Part shown: positions 55,293 through 64,000 of the stretch, one piece after another
Numbering within the stretch: position 1 is the stretch's first letter
Layout: each line of letters starts with the position of its first letter
Assembly: GCA_029378245.1 (NCBI GenBank)
Contig: JARKIF010000122.1
Span: forward strand, 1 to 64,000
DNA length: 64,000 bases
From: Roridomyces roridus
Taxonomy: Eukaryota > Basidiomycota > Agaricomycetes > Agaricales > Mycenaceae
Direction of reading: 5' to 3'
Notes under the pieces: generated by a model
What the model was told of the DNA's origin: nothing
Database searches by the model: none
Seen by the model: the letters and a program-made list of their open reading frames with translations, nothing else
Program-made: the position numbers and the translations under genes

Positions 55293-56327
55293 TCAAATCG
55301 CAGCCAAGAGCTGAGCCGTCTCCCACCAATCCACAATCTCGACATTCTCCTCGAGCCCTCTCATCCCCAAACGCTCCACAAACACATCCATCCCAGCACC
55401 GCCCATCTCCCGGTTAACTATGGGCATTACCGAAAGAACGCGAAACAAGCACTGGGGCGTCGTGTGGATGCGAGACTGTATCACCCCACGAAGGATGGTA
55501 AGGTGAACATCGCGGTGGGCACTGCCCAGGTAAACGACCAGCTGGGAGGATGGCAGCATGAAAGGCGGCGTGGAGAACTTGTAATGGGTGAGGGTCAAGT
55601 CACGGAGAGACGGCGCTGACAAGAAGATGTCCTGCGCGCCAACGAAGTCTGGCTCGGGTAGTTCATCTTCAGAGATAAATTGGAACATCTTCACAATCGG
55701 GATGCGGCCATGGATCTGTTGAAGCCGAGAGAGTATGCTCGCGTTGCTTCCCAGCACTCGCACGTAGACATGGTTCCGACGGTGGGACTCCAGAATCAAT
55801 CTCTCGAGGAGAACCGCCCCAGCACTCCCATTTGACCATTCGAACGCCAGGTTGATAGGCAGGAGCGAGCCAGTGTCGTTTCGATCATGGGCAAAGGGAA
55901 GATGTCGATAACATTAACACCCCGGGTGGCACAATCTCGAAGGTTCGCCAGAGGAATGGGTTTGAGAGGGCCATGTGATCACGCCAGAAGCTACAGATAT
56001 GCCTGAGTCGCCAAGGAGGGGCATTCGTGGGTATGTGATCCACTCGCCGGGTTGAAGGAACCATGAGGAAGATCTTCGACCAGAGTTCGGCGGGGATGCG
56101 ACGGAGATGATAAGACTGTGGCGTGTGCCTGGATGCGGGTTGTAAGGGCATCGCGCTGCGTGAGGAGCTCTATACCCGCCGGGGATTCTGCAACGGGTAT
56201 TAAGCGCAGAGTCAACCAGGTACGCCTGCCCAGATAGAAAGGCCTGAATCAGGGGCATGTCGGTGTCGACGGGGGCGTCGTTGCTTTCGGGAGACGAGGG
56301 GATGGGGAGTCAAAAGAAGATTCCATC
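55293..56327 (-). pseudogene. F-box-like gene copy 6, frameshifted with an internal deletion
   Basis: Paralogue of the gene at 59896-61927. The N-terminal part is in broken frames (MPLIQAFLSGQ; then RRIPAELWSKIFLMVPSTRR and WRLRHICSFWRDHMALSNPF). The LRR part ESHRRNHVYVRVLGSNASIL..FMLPSSQLVVYLGSAHRDVH is open. It then jumps from LTILRG to VIQSRIHTTPQCLFRVLSVM, so about 140 residues present in the paralogue are missing. The C terminus (VEIVDWWETAQLLAAI) matches. It provides the empty-site reading (LPSSQLVVY) for the insertion in copy 7. Confidence 0.7.
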
Positions 56328-57421
56328 CTAGGGCGAATTTTTGGGATGGAAGATAGAGGAGAGGGCTAGGAGAGTCTTATCTCGTTTTCGATGATGATGG
56401 TCAAGAATGAAGAGGCGAAACATCACGTGATAAGACTCGCCAAAGATAGCCGAAGTTGAGCCCAATTCAACACAGGCGGAGTATCACTTTCAATCCCAGC
56501 GGCGTCTCACACATAAGATTTCTACTTCTTGCTTCGAATCCCTGAGACTTCGGCCGACGGGGAATTCAACCCACGCCTGATTGCTCTCCGGAACTTCGGC
56601 CGACCTCTGGCTCTTGCTGGGAACGCTGAAAACTGGTCATTGAGAAGTAGAGCCCATGTTTGGAATATTTCTCTTATGACTTGCGCTTCCACCTGAATCG
56701 GCCGATGCATTACGGGCGTGGGCATTTCAACTCGCCACCCGTAACGGCCGTCCGTTCCGTTCCGTAGTGGCGTCAAATTGACGGCCGTTTCAGTGTTGAC
56801 TTTCACAAGTTCCAGCAGAGTTACTGTCCGATGTCGCTCACCGAGGTCGGATTCACGGACTTCTGGTTCACGGAATGCATCGTGTCCGAGACACGCGGAC
56901 GATGTCGCACCGAGGTTATTAACATCTTGGCAAGCATCCACCGTGCAAGCCATCACCGAGCTCCGAGGCGGACACGCTAGTGGGAAAATACGGGTGAACT
57001 CGGATTACGACAAATTACAGGACACAAAAAAATTCGCAAAAAAGAGCACATGAAAAAGCAGACAATTCGTTGCGTTGGTAGCATTTATCTGGGCAGTATC
57101 GCGCTTAACGTGTATCAGATAAAGAGGGGATCTGCGTAATCGTACCCCGCAAAGCTGTGCAATGACGAGCGCGGGACAGTCCGCAAGGTCACATGTCAGT
57201 CCCAATATATTACTTGTCGCACACTTGCTCCCTCCCTTCATCGCTTGCCCTTCACATCCCGTCATCGCCCGGGCTCCTCTCGCCTTCCCCACCCTCCCCA
57301 GCGACCATCCGTCGTAGACATCCCCTCCGACATCGGCGCTCTGCTTCACTAGACCGGCTCTACCTCGTTTCCTTGTTCACACGACTCCAAGACATCTAGA
57401 CCCGAGCCACTCACAGCACCC
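56328..57421. other. No gene recognised
   Basis: A minus-strand frame at 56522-56956 has no motif. The stretch near 56735-56800 (ACGGCCGTC, CAAATTGACGGCCGTTT) resembles the subterminal repeats of the hAT-like element at 20698-21474 and may be a fragment. The right end should hold the carrier gene's promoter. Confidence 0.4.
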
Positions 57422-58772
57422 ATGTCGGCCAGCATAACACAGAAGAAGCAGCCCTATCCATTCTGGCTTGGAGGTGCGTCGTCAGGACTGTCACCCCACC
57501 GCTGCCTAGCTAACGCATGTCCGCCGACCAGGGGTGGCAGCGACGATCGCTGCTTCCATCACTCAGTGAGGGGACCGATCTCATCGTCCGGAGCTTGTTG
57601 CTTACATTCCTCTCAGTCCGCTGGATCTCACCAAGGTCCGGTTGCAGGCGTCCGGCGACAAGCGGATGATAGAGAGTATAAAGAAGACGTATAGAACAGG
57701 CGGTACGCGGATATCTATCGGTATCTTGTCCATGAAAGCTTAACGAGCGTTGGGTAGGCACGCGGGGCTTGTTCGATGGCATCTCTGGGACGTGGATGCG
57801 CCAGATGTCCTACTCGATGTGTCGGTTCTGGGCGTATGACGAGAGCAAGAAGATCCTTGGAGCGGGCAAGGATGCGCCTGCGTGGAAGTTGGCCCTCGCT
57901 GGGAGCATGGGTGCGTCAATATCGCCATACTTATTCTTGAAGTTTGACTCTCGGCGGAATAGCGGGAGGTATTGCTGGACTCGTGGGCAACCCTGGAGGT
58001 GTGTCCATCGGATATCTAGCCGAGAACTAACCTAACCGAGATCAAATCAGAAATCGTCATGGTCCGCCTCCAAGGCGATTTCGCCAAACCGCCAGAGAAG
58101 CGGTTCAACTACAAGCATTGTTTTGATGCTTTGTTCCGAGTGCGTCGTGTTCCATATTTTCCTCGATACCAATCTGAGCTCTCCTCCAGATGGTCCGCGA
58201 AGAAGGACCCTCCTCGCTTCTACGTGGAGCAGGACCGAACGTGTTCCGTGCGATTTTGATGAACGCCAGCCAGCTGGCTTCGTGCGTTCCTTCTTTTCTC
58301 ATGATACTCGACGTTGAACGATGTGCACAGATACGACTTTTTCAAGGCTGAGCTGTTGAAGACGCCTTACTTTGATGATAACATTGGTCTTCACTTCACG
58401 GCCAGTTTCGCTGCCGTGGGTTTTATCTTCTTCGGTATGTACGTAGTACTGACATGGATGGTAGGGGACGGTAGCCACCACAGTCTGTTCGCCCGCGGAT
58501 GTACTCAAGAGTCGAATCATGAACGCCTCCGGACCCGGGTCCAACGTGCGTGTCAATTCATCCTTCCCTCGTTCTCGGATTCACGACAAACGCAGTCGAC
58601 GATGGGAGTAATCCGTCAGTCGCTCAAGACGGAAGGCGCGATGTTCATGTTCAAGGGGTGGCTCCCCGCTTGGACGAGGCTGCAGCCTACGACGATCCTC
58701 ATCTTCCTTACGCTCGAGCAGCTGAAGAACGGAGTGGATTGGTCGAGGAGCAAAGGCTTTACTTTCTTGTGA
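57422..58772 (+). CDS. DIC1: Mitochondrial carrier, dicarboxylate-carrier type, 294 aa, ten exons
   Basis: Exons are 57422-57473, 57532-57565, 57617-57702, 57758-57910, 57963-57998, 58051-58139, 58190-58281, 58331-58415, 58465-58545 and 58596-58772. Introns are 49-58 nt and every phase closes, giving 294 residues. The three tandem carrier repeats each show the signature: HPLDLTKVRLQ (about 33-43), NPGEIVMVRLQ (second repeat), SPADVLKSRIM (third repeat). Each is followed by the aromatic-glycine part (TRGLFDGI, PSSLLRGAGPNVFRA, AMFMFKGWLPAWTRLQP). The opening QKKQPYPFWLGGVAATIAAS and FDGISGTWMRQMSYSMCRF are what I know from fungal dicarboxylate carriers. Those exchange malate or succinate for phosphate across the inner mitochondrial membrane. 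Substrate is inferred from family resemblance; another dicarboxylate-group substrate is possible. Intact and probably functional. Confidence 0.88.
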
Positions 58773-59282
58773 ATGGTGTAAAATGTAGGAAGAGAGTGCG
58801 GGGGTGGCACGAGATGGCATGTATGTATGTATGATAGAGACAGACGCTGTACTCAGAGGTTGTTGGTTTTCATGTAGTTGAATATAACACTGTTGCTTTG
58901 AGGGTCGAAGGTCGAGGCCGGCGCCAGTCGACGAGGTAAGTGTGCCACCCTTCGGCCGGCGCTTATAATCCATGTAATTGAACAGGCGATGATTCTTTCA
59001 GGCCAGGAAGTTTCCCCTCGCTGTGCTTTAGACGCCGAAACGTAGATCCGCCACTCTGTCGACTCAACTTCGCGGCTCTTATCAGGCGCGTTACCTCAAC
59101 CACAGCCTCGTGATGTCTATTCCAACCCGACTCCCGAGGCCGGCAGCCGTAAAGGGCTGTCGTTGTTCTCGTCAACCTCTCGTTATCCGGCTGCGTGGCG
59201 ACTTGACTAGGTAAACGAGTCAACTCAAACTAACGTTATGGTTCGAGCAAGGCCGGCAGTGACGCACCAGCTGGGAAAAGGG
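58773..59282. other. Upstream region of small-gene copy B
   Basis: Between 59080 and 59110, GGCGCGTTACCTCAACCACAGCCTC matches the upstream regions of copies A and C, so at least part of the promoter region is duplicated with the gene. Confidence 0.5.
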
Positions 59283-59289
59283 TATATAA
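59283..59289 (+). promoter_or_regulatory. TATA box of small-gene copy B
   Basis: TATATAA, 79 bp before the ATG at 59362. Confidence 0.65.
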
Positions 59290-59361
59290 GGCGGGTGCCT
59301 TCGACTGCCTTTGAAACCCCAGTCGAAGTCCCCCCGACTGTTCAGAGCCAACTCAACAACA

Positions 59362-59774
59362 ATGTCCGTGGTACTCAGCTGCAAACATCTCCCAGCCACT
59401 CCCATCACCGCCGTTGGTGTCAGTCCAACCGCCGTCGCCGTCGGAATGGTACCCCAGTATAATTATTGGCCGTGCTCGGTATGTAACCCGTGTATGGCAT
59501 ACGTCCGTGCGTCTCCTCTTCTTTTGCTCTTCTGTGCGACGGCTGATTCGGATTCGGGACAGCGTGGGGCTATTGGGCGACGCCACCTCCAAGAACCAGT
59601 GGGTCCATGGCGTGCCTCAACCCGTCAAATTCCGCGTACCCGCTTTACGCCACGGGCCCGCCGGTATCCGCGTGGAGCTCTCCTGGAACGACTGTGATGG
59701 ATTACCCCAATGCGCGTGTCCGCGTCGATTGGCGGCCGCGTCCGGCTTGGGGATGGGGATTGTATTATTGGTGA
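59362..59774 (+). CDS. Small Trp/Pro/Tyr-rich protein, family copy B, 118 aa
   Basis: Exon 1 is 59362-59506, the intron is 59507-59562 (56 nt), and exon 2 is 59563-59774 (212 nt, the same length as copy A's exon 2). The splice falls after the first base of a Pro codon in all copies. The protein reads MSVVLSCKHLPATP, then NYWPCSVCNPCMAYV. Exon 2 gives WGYWATPPPRTSGSMACLNP, SAWSSPGTTVMDYPNARVRV and DWRPRPAWGWGLYYW. The paired Cys motif CxxCxxC and the aromatic C terminus are shared with copy A. Exon 1 differs much more than exon 2, suggesting exon 2 is the constrained part. Function unknown. It is convergent with F-box copy 7. Confidence 0.65.
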
Positions 59775-59895
59775 GGGGACGGAGAGAAGAAGACAATGAG
59801 ATTGGTTCGGTGGATATATGTATATGGGACTCTTAGGACCGGGAATGTACTTGTAAATTTCTTGCTTATAATTCCTCTTCAACCCTGCATCCCAT

Positions 59896-61927
59896 TCAAG
59901 ACGTGGCCAAAATCATACCCGTCTCATGCCAATCCACAACCTCAACATTCCCATCAAGCCCCTTCAACCCCAACTGCTCCAGGATCATATCTCTCCCATG
60001 AGCGCCCATACCCTCATACCCGACAGGCAACAACGAAAGCACGCGGAATAAGAACTTGTCATTGTCACTGCGAGACTGCACCATGCGGCGAATTGAATCC
60101 CGATACGCCGGTGCCGTGAAGCCCATCCAGCTCCACGCGAGGGTCTGGAGGTTCCGGCAGAGGTCGTGTGCCTCGGCACCGGTGAGAGTCAGCGCATCCG
60201 CCAAGTCTGCCCTGTCCGCATCGCCTCGGGAGGGTTCGTACACGAGACGTTCCAGCGCCGGAAGAGCTCGGAGGAGAGCTTTGAATGTATTCGAGGAGCA
60301 CCCCTCGGAGCGGACGAGGATGAGCTCTTTTAGGGAGGCACCGCACGCCGAGCGCTGCACGAAGGACACCACAGCCGGGAGGTCATCCTCCACACGTAGA
60401 TACTTGAGCACCGGTGCGATGATGTGGTTGATCATCTCGGGTTCCACGATGCGGAGGACGAGCAGACGAGGGAGGGTGACCACGATGTTGCTGGCCGTGG
60501 GCGGGGGGTTCTCGAACATTTTTCCAGCACCCAGACGACACTCGAGGAGGTTGTGCGCCCCGGAGAGGACGCTGAGATGGACATCGGGGTGGGCGCTGCC
60601 TTCGTAGACAGTTAACTGCGAGGATCAAGGGGGCATCGGGATCGGAAAATCGTACCGGGGGAGGGGGGGGGGGGGGGTCTCGAGCGGCCTCGAAAAAAAC
60701 TTCTACCCATATATTACTGGGCTCGTTCTGGGGGCTTTGGAGCACCTTCTCACACATATGGATAGTAGTAAAACATCTTGCTTAGGACTACAAACCCTGA
60801 GAGCCTTTGAACGATCAAAATTTCCAAATTGGGAACGGTATATTACATAATACATCACAGCTCTTCCGATATTTATTCACAAGTAGTGAAGATTATTGCT
60901 CAGGGTGGTCATGACATGTGTAGAATACACCCTGGCATCTCCGGAAACATGTTGGTTCATGTCCTATTGACATTGGTTGTTCGGAGCCAGGCGGACCGCC
61001 GCTGATGTCACATGACTGTGGGAATGATCTGCCTTATATAGTAGGGGAGGGGGGGGGGGGGGGTCCAGCCAAGGTCGAAAAAATCTTTTCGACCCTATAT
61101 CCGATTTTCGGATCCCGATGCCCCCTTGGCGAGGATGGCAGCATGAATGGGAGCGTGGAGGACTTGAAATGGGTGAGGGTGAAGTCACGGAGAGCCGGAG
61201 CTGACAAGAACATGTCCTGCGCTCCAACAAAGTTTGGCTCGTCCCTGTCCCCTTCGGAGATGAATCGGAACATCTGCAAAGCCGGGACGCGGCCACGAAT
61301 CTGTTGAAGCCGAGAAAGGATGCTCGCGTTGCTTCCCATAACTCGCACGTAGACACGGTTCCAACGGTGAGACTCGAGCATCAGTCTCTCGAGGAGAACC
61401 ACTTCGGCGGCATTCCCATTCCACCACTCGAGCGCTAGGTTGATAGGCACTTTGCCAGATCGAGCCAGCTGCGTTTCGATCATGGGGAGAGGGAAGAGGT
61501 CGGTGAGACTATGGCCCGGCGTAGGCATAATCTCGAAGTAGCGCCAGAGGAACGGGTTTGAGACGGCCACGTCACGCCAGAAGTTGCATATATGGCCAAG
61601 TCGCCAAGGGGGAATACTCCTGGAGGTGTTTCCTGCTCGTCGCGTAGAGGGTACCACGAGGAAGATTTTTGACCAGAGTTCGGCGGGGACGCGGCGGAGA
61701 GATGACAAGACTGCGGCGTGCGCCTGGATGCGATCTGCGATGGCATGACGCTGGGTGAGAAGCTCGATGTCGGCCGATGGCGAGCCTGCGATCTGGCTAT
61801 CCAGGGCATCCAGGCGCGACTGCTGCTGTGATAGAAAGGCACGAATGAGAGGAATCTCGGTGTCGGGAGGCGCTTCGTTGCTTTTGAGCAGACCGGGGCA
61901 AGGCGACTCGGACATCCTAGGGCGCAT
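59896..61927 (-). pseudogene. F-box-like gene copy 7, open except for a 503-bp hAT-like insertion
   Basis: The start MRPRMSESPCPGLLKSNEAP is at 61927 (a second in-frame ATG is four codons later). The F-box-like core is LSSLRRVPAELWSKIFLVVP, then WRLGHICNFWRDVAVSNPFL. LRR-like blocks run to FMLPSS at about 61130. The coding sequence is interrupted there and resumes at 60617 as QLTVYEGSAHPDVHLSVLSG, ending VEVVDWHETGMILATS at 59896. If the element and one target copy are removed, LPSSQLTVY reads in frame, as in paralogue copy 6. As it stands the frame runs into the element and ends after about 33 foreign residues. The gene was probably functional until this insertion. Confidence 0.85.
60626..61128. 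mobile_element. 503-bp hAT-like element with 8-bp target duplication GCGAGGAT
   Basis: Terminal inverted repeats begin CAAGGGGGCATCGGGATC and match over about 27 of 28 bp. Direct flanks GCGAGGAT lie at 60618-60625 and 61129-61136. Inside, both arms carry a direct (not inverted) block with a G run of about 15, followed by TC..TCGAAAAAA (near 60660 and 61044). No transposase. Confidence 0.93.
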
Positions 61928-62284
61928 ATTCAGATCCAAGCGAGAGGGAGAGAAGGCCAGGGACTCACTCGCTCGATACGATGATGGCGGTCGATAATGA
62001 AGAGCGGGCCTGACCACGTGCAACGCTCGCTAAAGAGGCCGCCGGTAGCTGCTAAGCGAGGCTTGATCCAGGTGGCAGCCGTAGCGTGTGTTCGTCGATT
62101 TTAATTTTTCGTTCACAAAAGTACAGAATCTCGCAGCGAGCTTCGGCGCGAAGAGCAGGGTGCATGTGGCGGCGGCCTTGCAAAGTGGTATTCACCCTCT
62201 GTCCATTAGAATTCTTCTTTTGTCACTCACGGTCCTTTCAAAGTTCGTTGGATGGGGCGGGCTCCTCAGCGCTCAGCAGTCAAC
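61928..62284. other. Divergent spacer between F-box copy 7 and small-gene copy C
   Basis: No ORF of interest. The duplicated promoter region of small-gene copy C starts at about 62285. Confidence 0.4.
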
Positions 62285-62470
62285 CCAGTCAACGTGACTC
62301 TGTGTTCAATTTGGCAGGGAACTCTCACACGCGTCGCCTCGCCCAACAGCAGTTCGCGGGTGCGGATGTCACGCCTTACCTCAACCACAGCCTCCGACGC
62401 GATGCTTCCCCATTGCTCTCAGACGTTTGTTACGACAAGATGCTCTGGTCGCCGTAAGCTGCCAATACTG

Positions 62471-63164
62471 CGAGGATATACCAGAGTAGTGGGACTCGGC
62501 TACGAGTGGGACTCGGGTAATCTCGGCTAGTATGTCAACTCATTAGCGAGTCCCACTCGTGTACACGTAATGTAGCTGGCAATTGACCTGCCGAGGGCGA
62601 CATCATGATTGCTGCCGATTGTGCCATCTGGTCCTGGGGGAACTGCTTCCCCCAGACCCCCGCATATTTGCTCACGCAGTCCTTTCGCTGGCGCGGCATT
62701 TTCGCTGCGCGGCCCTTTTTGCACTGCCTCTGCGCTAGTGCTTCTTTTTTCGCTGCGCTGCCTTATCGCTAGCGCGGCCTTTTTGCTGCGCTACCTTTCC
62801 GCTGGCGCGGGGCCTTTTATGTCTTTTGTTACTCAACTTATTCCTGCGTGCAAGGCTTATTATTATTATTTTAATGGTCTGATATGCGGGGGAGACCCCC
62901 GCGGACCCCCCTTGAGGCTCGCCGCTGGGCCCACTGCCATGGTGCTCGCTCGCCGCGGGGCCCACTGCATGGTGCTCGCTCGCCGCGGGGCCCACTGCGT
63001 GGTGCCGCTGCTTCGCCGGCTGATGGGATCGATCTTCAAGATTTCGAGAAGTGACAAGATCCATGATCAAAATGTGATCGAGTGGGACTCGGGCATAGTC
63101 GGGCGCTCGGAACGGCAATTCCGAGAGCTAAGCGAGTCTCACTCCCACTATTCTGGTCATTCCT
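62471..63164. mobile_element. 694-bp inverted-repeat element with 9-bp target duplication CCAATACTG
   Basis: Flanks CCAATACTG at 62462-62470 and 63165-63173. The empty site is readable in the duplicated region of copy A (CCAACACTGCTGTTCAG, inverted near 55000). Inverted ends share ACCAGARTAGTGGGA and several GAGTGGGACTCG palindromes. The interior is GC-rich with repeated (C/T)GCT(G/A)GCGCGGC motifs and a threefold tandem block GCTCGCTCGCCGCGGGGCCC (about 62925-63005). A 9-bp duplication suggests a Mutator-like element. No transposase. Confidence 0.85.
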
Positions 63165-63268
63165 CCAATACTGCTGTTCAGTTTCATTCCAGTCCTTTAC
63201 AGGCGTACGAGTTAACGCAACTTGACGTTATCCACTCATGATCAATTCGTCGAAAGCCCAGCAGCGGG

Positions 63269-63276
63269 TATATAAA
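63269..63276 (+). promoter_or_regulatory. TATA box of small-gene copy C
   Basis: TATATAAA, 85 bp before the ATG at 63354. Equivalent in position to copies A and B. Confidence 0.65.
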
Positions 63277-63353
63277 GGGACCCAGGTCGAGTCCTCCTCC
63301 TCAGAAACCAAGCCCTCTTCGAAGCCAAGCTCCCTCCCAACCAAATGTCACAA

Positions 63354-63540
63354 ATGTCAACCATAGTCGTCTCTCACAACTGCAAGCATCGCGACAGCCC
63401 CAGCCCTGTTCCCTGCTGGGTCTGCAGCCCAGAAATGTACACAGCCGCATGCATCCGTGCGTTTACTTGATCTCATTTCAGTCTCCGAGTCTACACCCGC
63501 TCACGACGAGTTTAGCGGCGACCGGGTACTGGGCCGTCCC
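63354..63540 (+). pseudogene. Small-gene copy C, cut off in exon 2 by retroelement sequence
   Basis: Exon 1 (63354-63456, 103 nt as in copy A) encodes MSTIVVSHNCKHRDSP and CWVCSPEMYTAAC. The 59-nt intron ends TTTAG at 63515. Exon 2 starts ATGYWAVP and then loses all similarity at about 63540, where copia sequence begins on the other strand. An in-frame ATG at 63345 could add three residues. No complete product can be made. Confidence 0.75.
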
Positions 63541-64000
63541 CAACTCCCAGTGTCCAATGTGAGTATGGAACAACTTCTCAAGATCTTTTCGAAGTTCCTT
63601 GAGTAGCCGGTAGACATCAGATTTCTTCTTTGCAAACAGGACCCATACAAAATGAGACCAATGGTCAGTCACTGTTATCCAATATTTTGCACCACCAGGA
63701 CCTTCCGGTGTCACTGGACCACCAACATCTGAAGAGACAATGTCAAGAGGTCCACGAGGTTGGGATTTACTATCTGTGAAAGGCAATTTCTTCATTTTTC
63801 CAACTGCACAAGGTTCACAGAATTTGGGTGATCCTGTTAGCGATGTTATATTGCCCAGTTGACCCTTTCTGTACATCCTCTGTAGGTACTGGAAATTGGT
63901 GTGTCCAGTAATGCGATGCAAATGGTTGATGTCCATGGCAAATAGTGCTTTGGGGTCTGAGCTCAGAGGTACTGCCAAGATGTGGTAGAGGCCGCATTGA
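63541..64000 (-). mobile_element. Ty1/copia polyprotein fragment (GAG-pre-integrase and integrase), runs off the right edge
   Basis: The minus-strand frame stays open from the window end. It shows the zinc-binding GAG-pre-integrase pattern (HLHRITGHTNFQYLQRMYRK, CEPCAVGKMKKLPF), then the start of the integrase core (DIVSSDVGGPVTPEGPGG, YWITVTDHWSHFVWV, KSDVYRLLKEL). D of SSDVGG is the first catalytic Asp. Copia pol continues toward RTDNGGEY, but here it ends after LFHTHI, at the junction with small-gene copy C. There is no LTR at that junction, so the copy is truncated or was joined by rearrangement. Confidence 0.85.

Noticed and set aside
62471..63164. GC-rich tandem motifs as part of an rRNA spacer or tRNA cluster
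   Set aside because: No rRNA or tRNA signature sequence is present. The block is fully inside an element with a 9-bp duplication.
1..64000. tRNA genes
   Set aside because: I looked for T-arm-like GGTTCGAATCC and GGTTCAAATCC strings. Only partial matches occur, without an acceptor stem.

Overview
The window is nuclear DNA from a filamentous basidiomycete fungus, most likely Agaricomycetes. The coding signal is split into short exons by GT-AG introns of about 45-60 nt. Recognisable families are typical of mushroom-forming fungi: a Clp1-like protein, a MYND zinc-finger protein, DUF6534-type and other multi-pass membrane proteins, large F-box-like families, a GRF-like zinc-finger protein and a copia retroelement. 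I saw no rRNA, tRNA or bacterial-style operon. Exon structures below were worked out by hand from splice signals and frame continuity.

Layout. 1-6.2 kb holds two degenerate or partial genes with internal tandem repeats. 6.3-7.2 kb is an intact five-exon gene of unknown function, followed by an unusual minisatellite of about 32 bp period (7.5-8.16 kb). 9.3-9.6 kb is a short helical-domain gene, 11.36-12.19 kb a Clp1-like gene, 12.33-12.76 kb a MITE-like element, 14.3-15.3 kb a MYND gene with an in-frame stop, and 16.2-17.6 kb an intact seven-exon membrane protein. 18-24.5 kb carries two F-box paralogues, one broken and one intact, separated by three hAT-like elements, one nested inside another. 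26.2-28.0 kb holds two intact genes: the TFIIA gamma subunit and a coiled-coil protein.

30.5-38.2 kb is a large multi-exon P-element-like transposase gene whose first exon is split by a 2.9-kb terminal-inverted-repeat element. The element has an 8-bp target duplication, and removing it together with one target copy restores the frame. 40-46.6 kb is a tandem duplication of a DUF6534-type gene, with an F-box relic between the copies. 49.4-51.2 kb is a GRF-like zinc-finger gene. 51.5-54.2 kb is an F-box gene split by a 1.58-kb element.

54.5-63.5 kb is a duplicated cluster of F-box genes and three copies of a small, unrecognised two-exon gene, surrounding an intact ten-exon mitochondrial dicarboxylate-type carrier. 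One F-box copy is split by a 503-bp hAT-like element. One small-gene copy has a 694-bp element in its upstream region and is then cut off by a copia fragment that runs off the window end.

Overall, conserved single-copy genes (TFIIA gamma, dicarboxylate-type carrier, Clp1-like) sit as islands in repeat-driven accessory sequence. Several insertions are readable to the base because paralogues or restored reading frames show the empty site. No gene-to-gene pathway is evident. The common theme is birth and decay of F-box, membrane-protein and small-gene families by duplication and DNA-transposon insertion.
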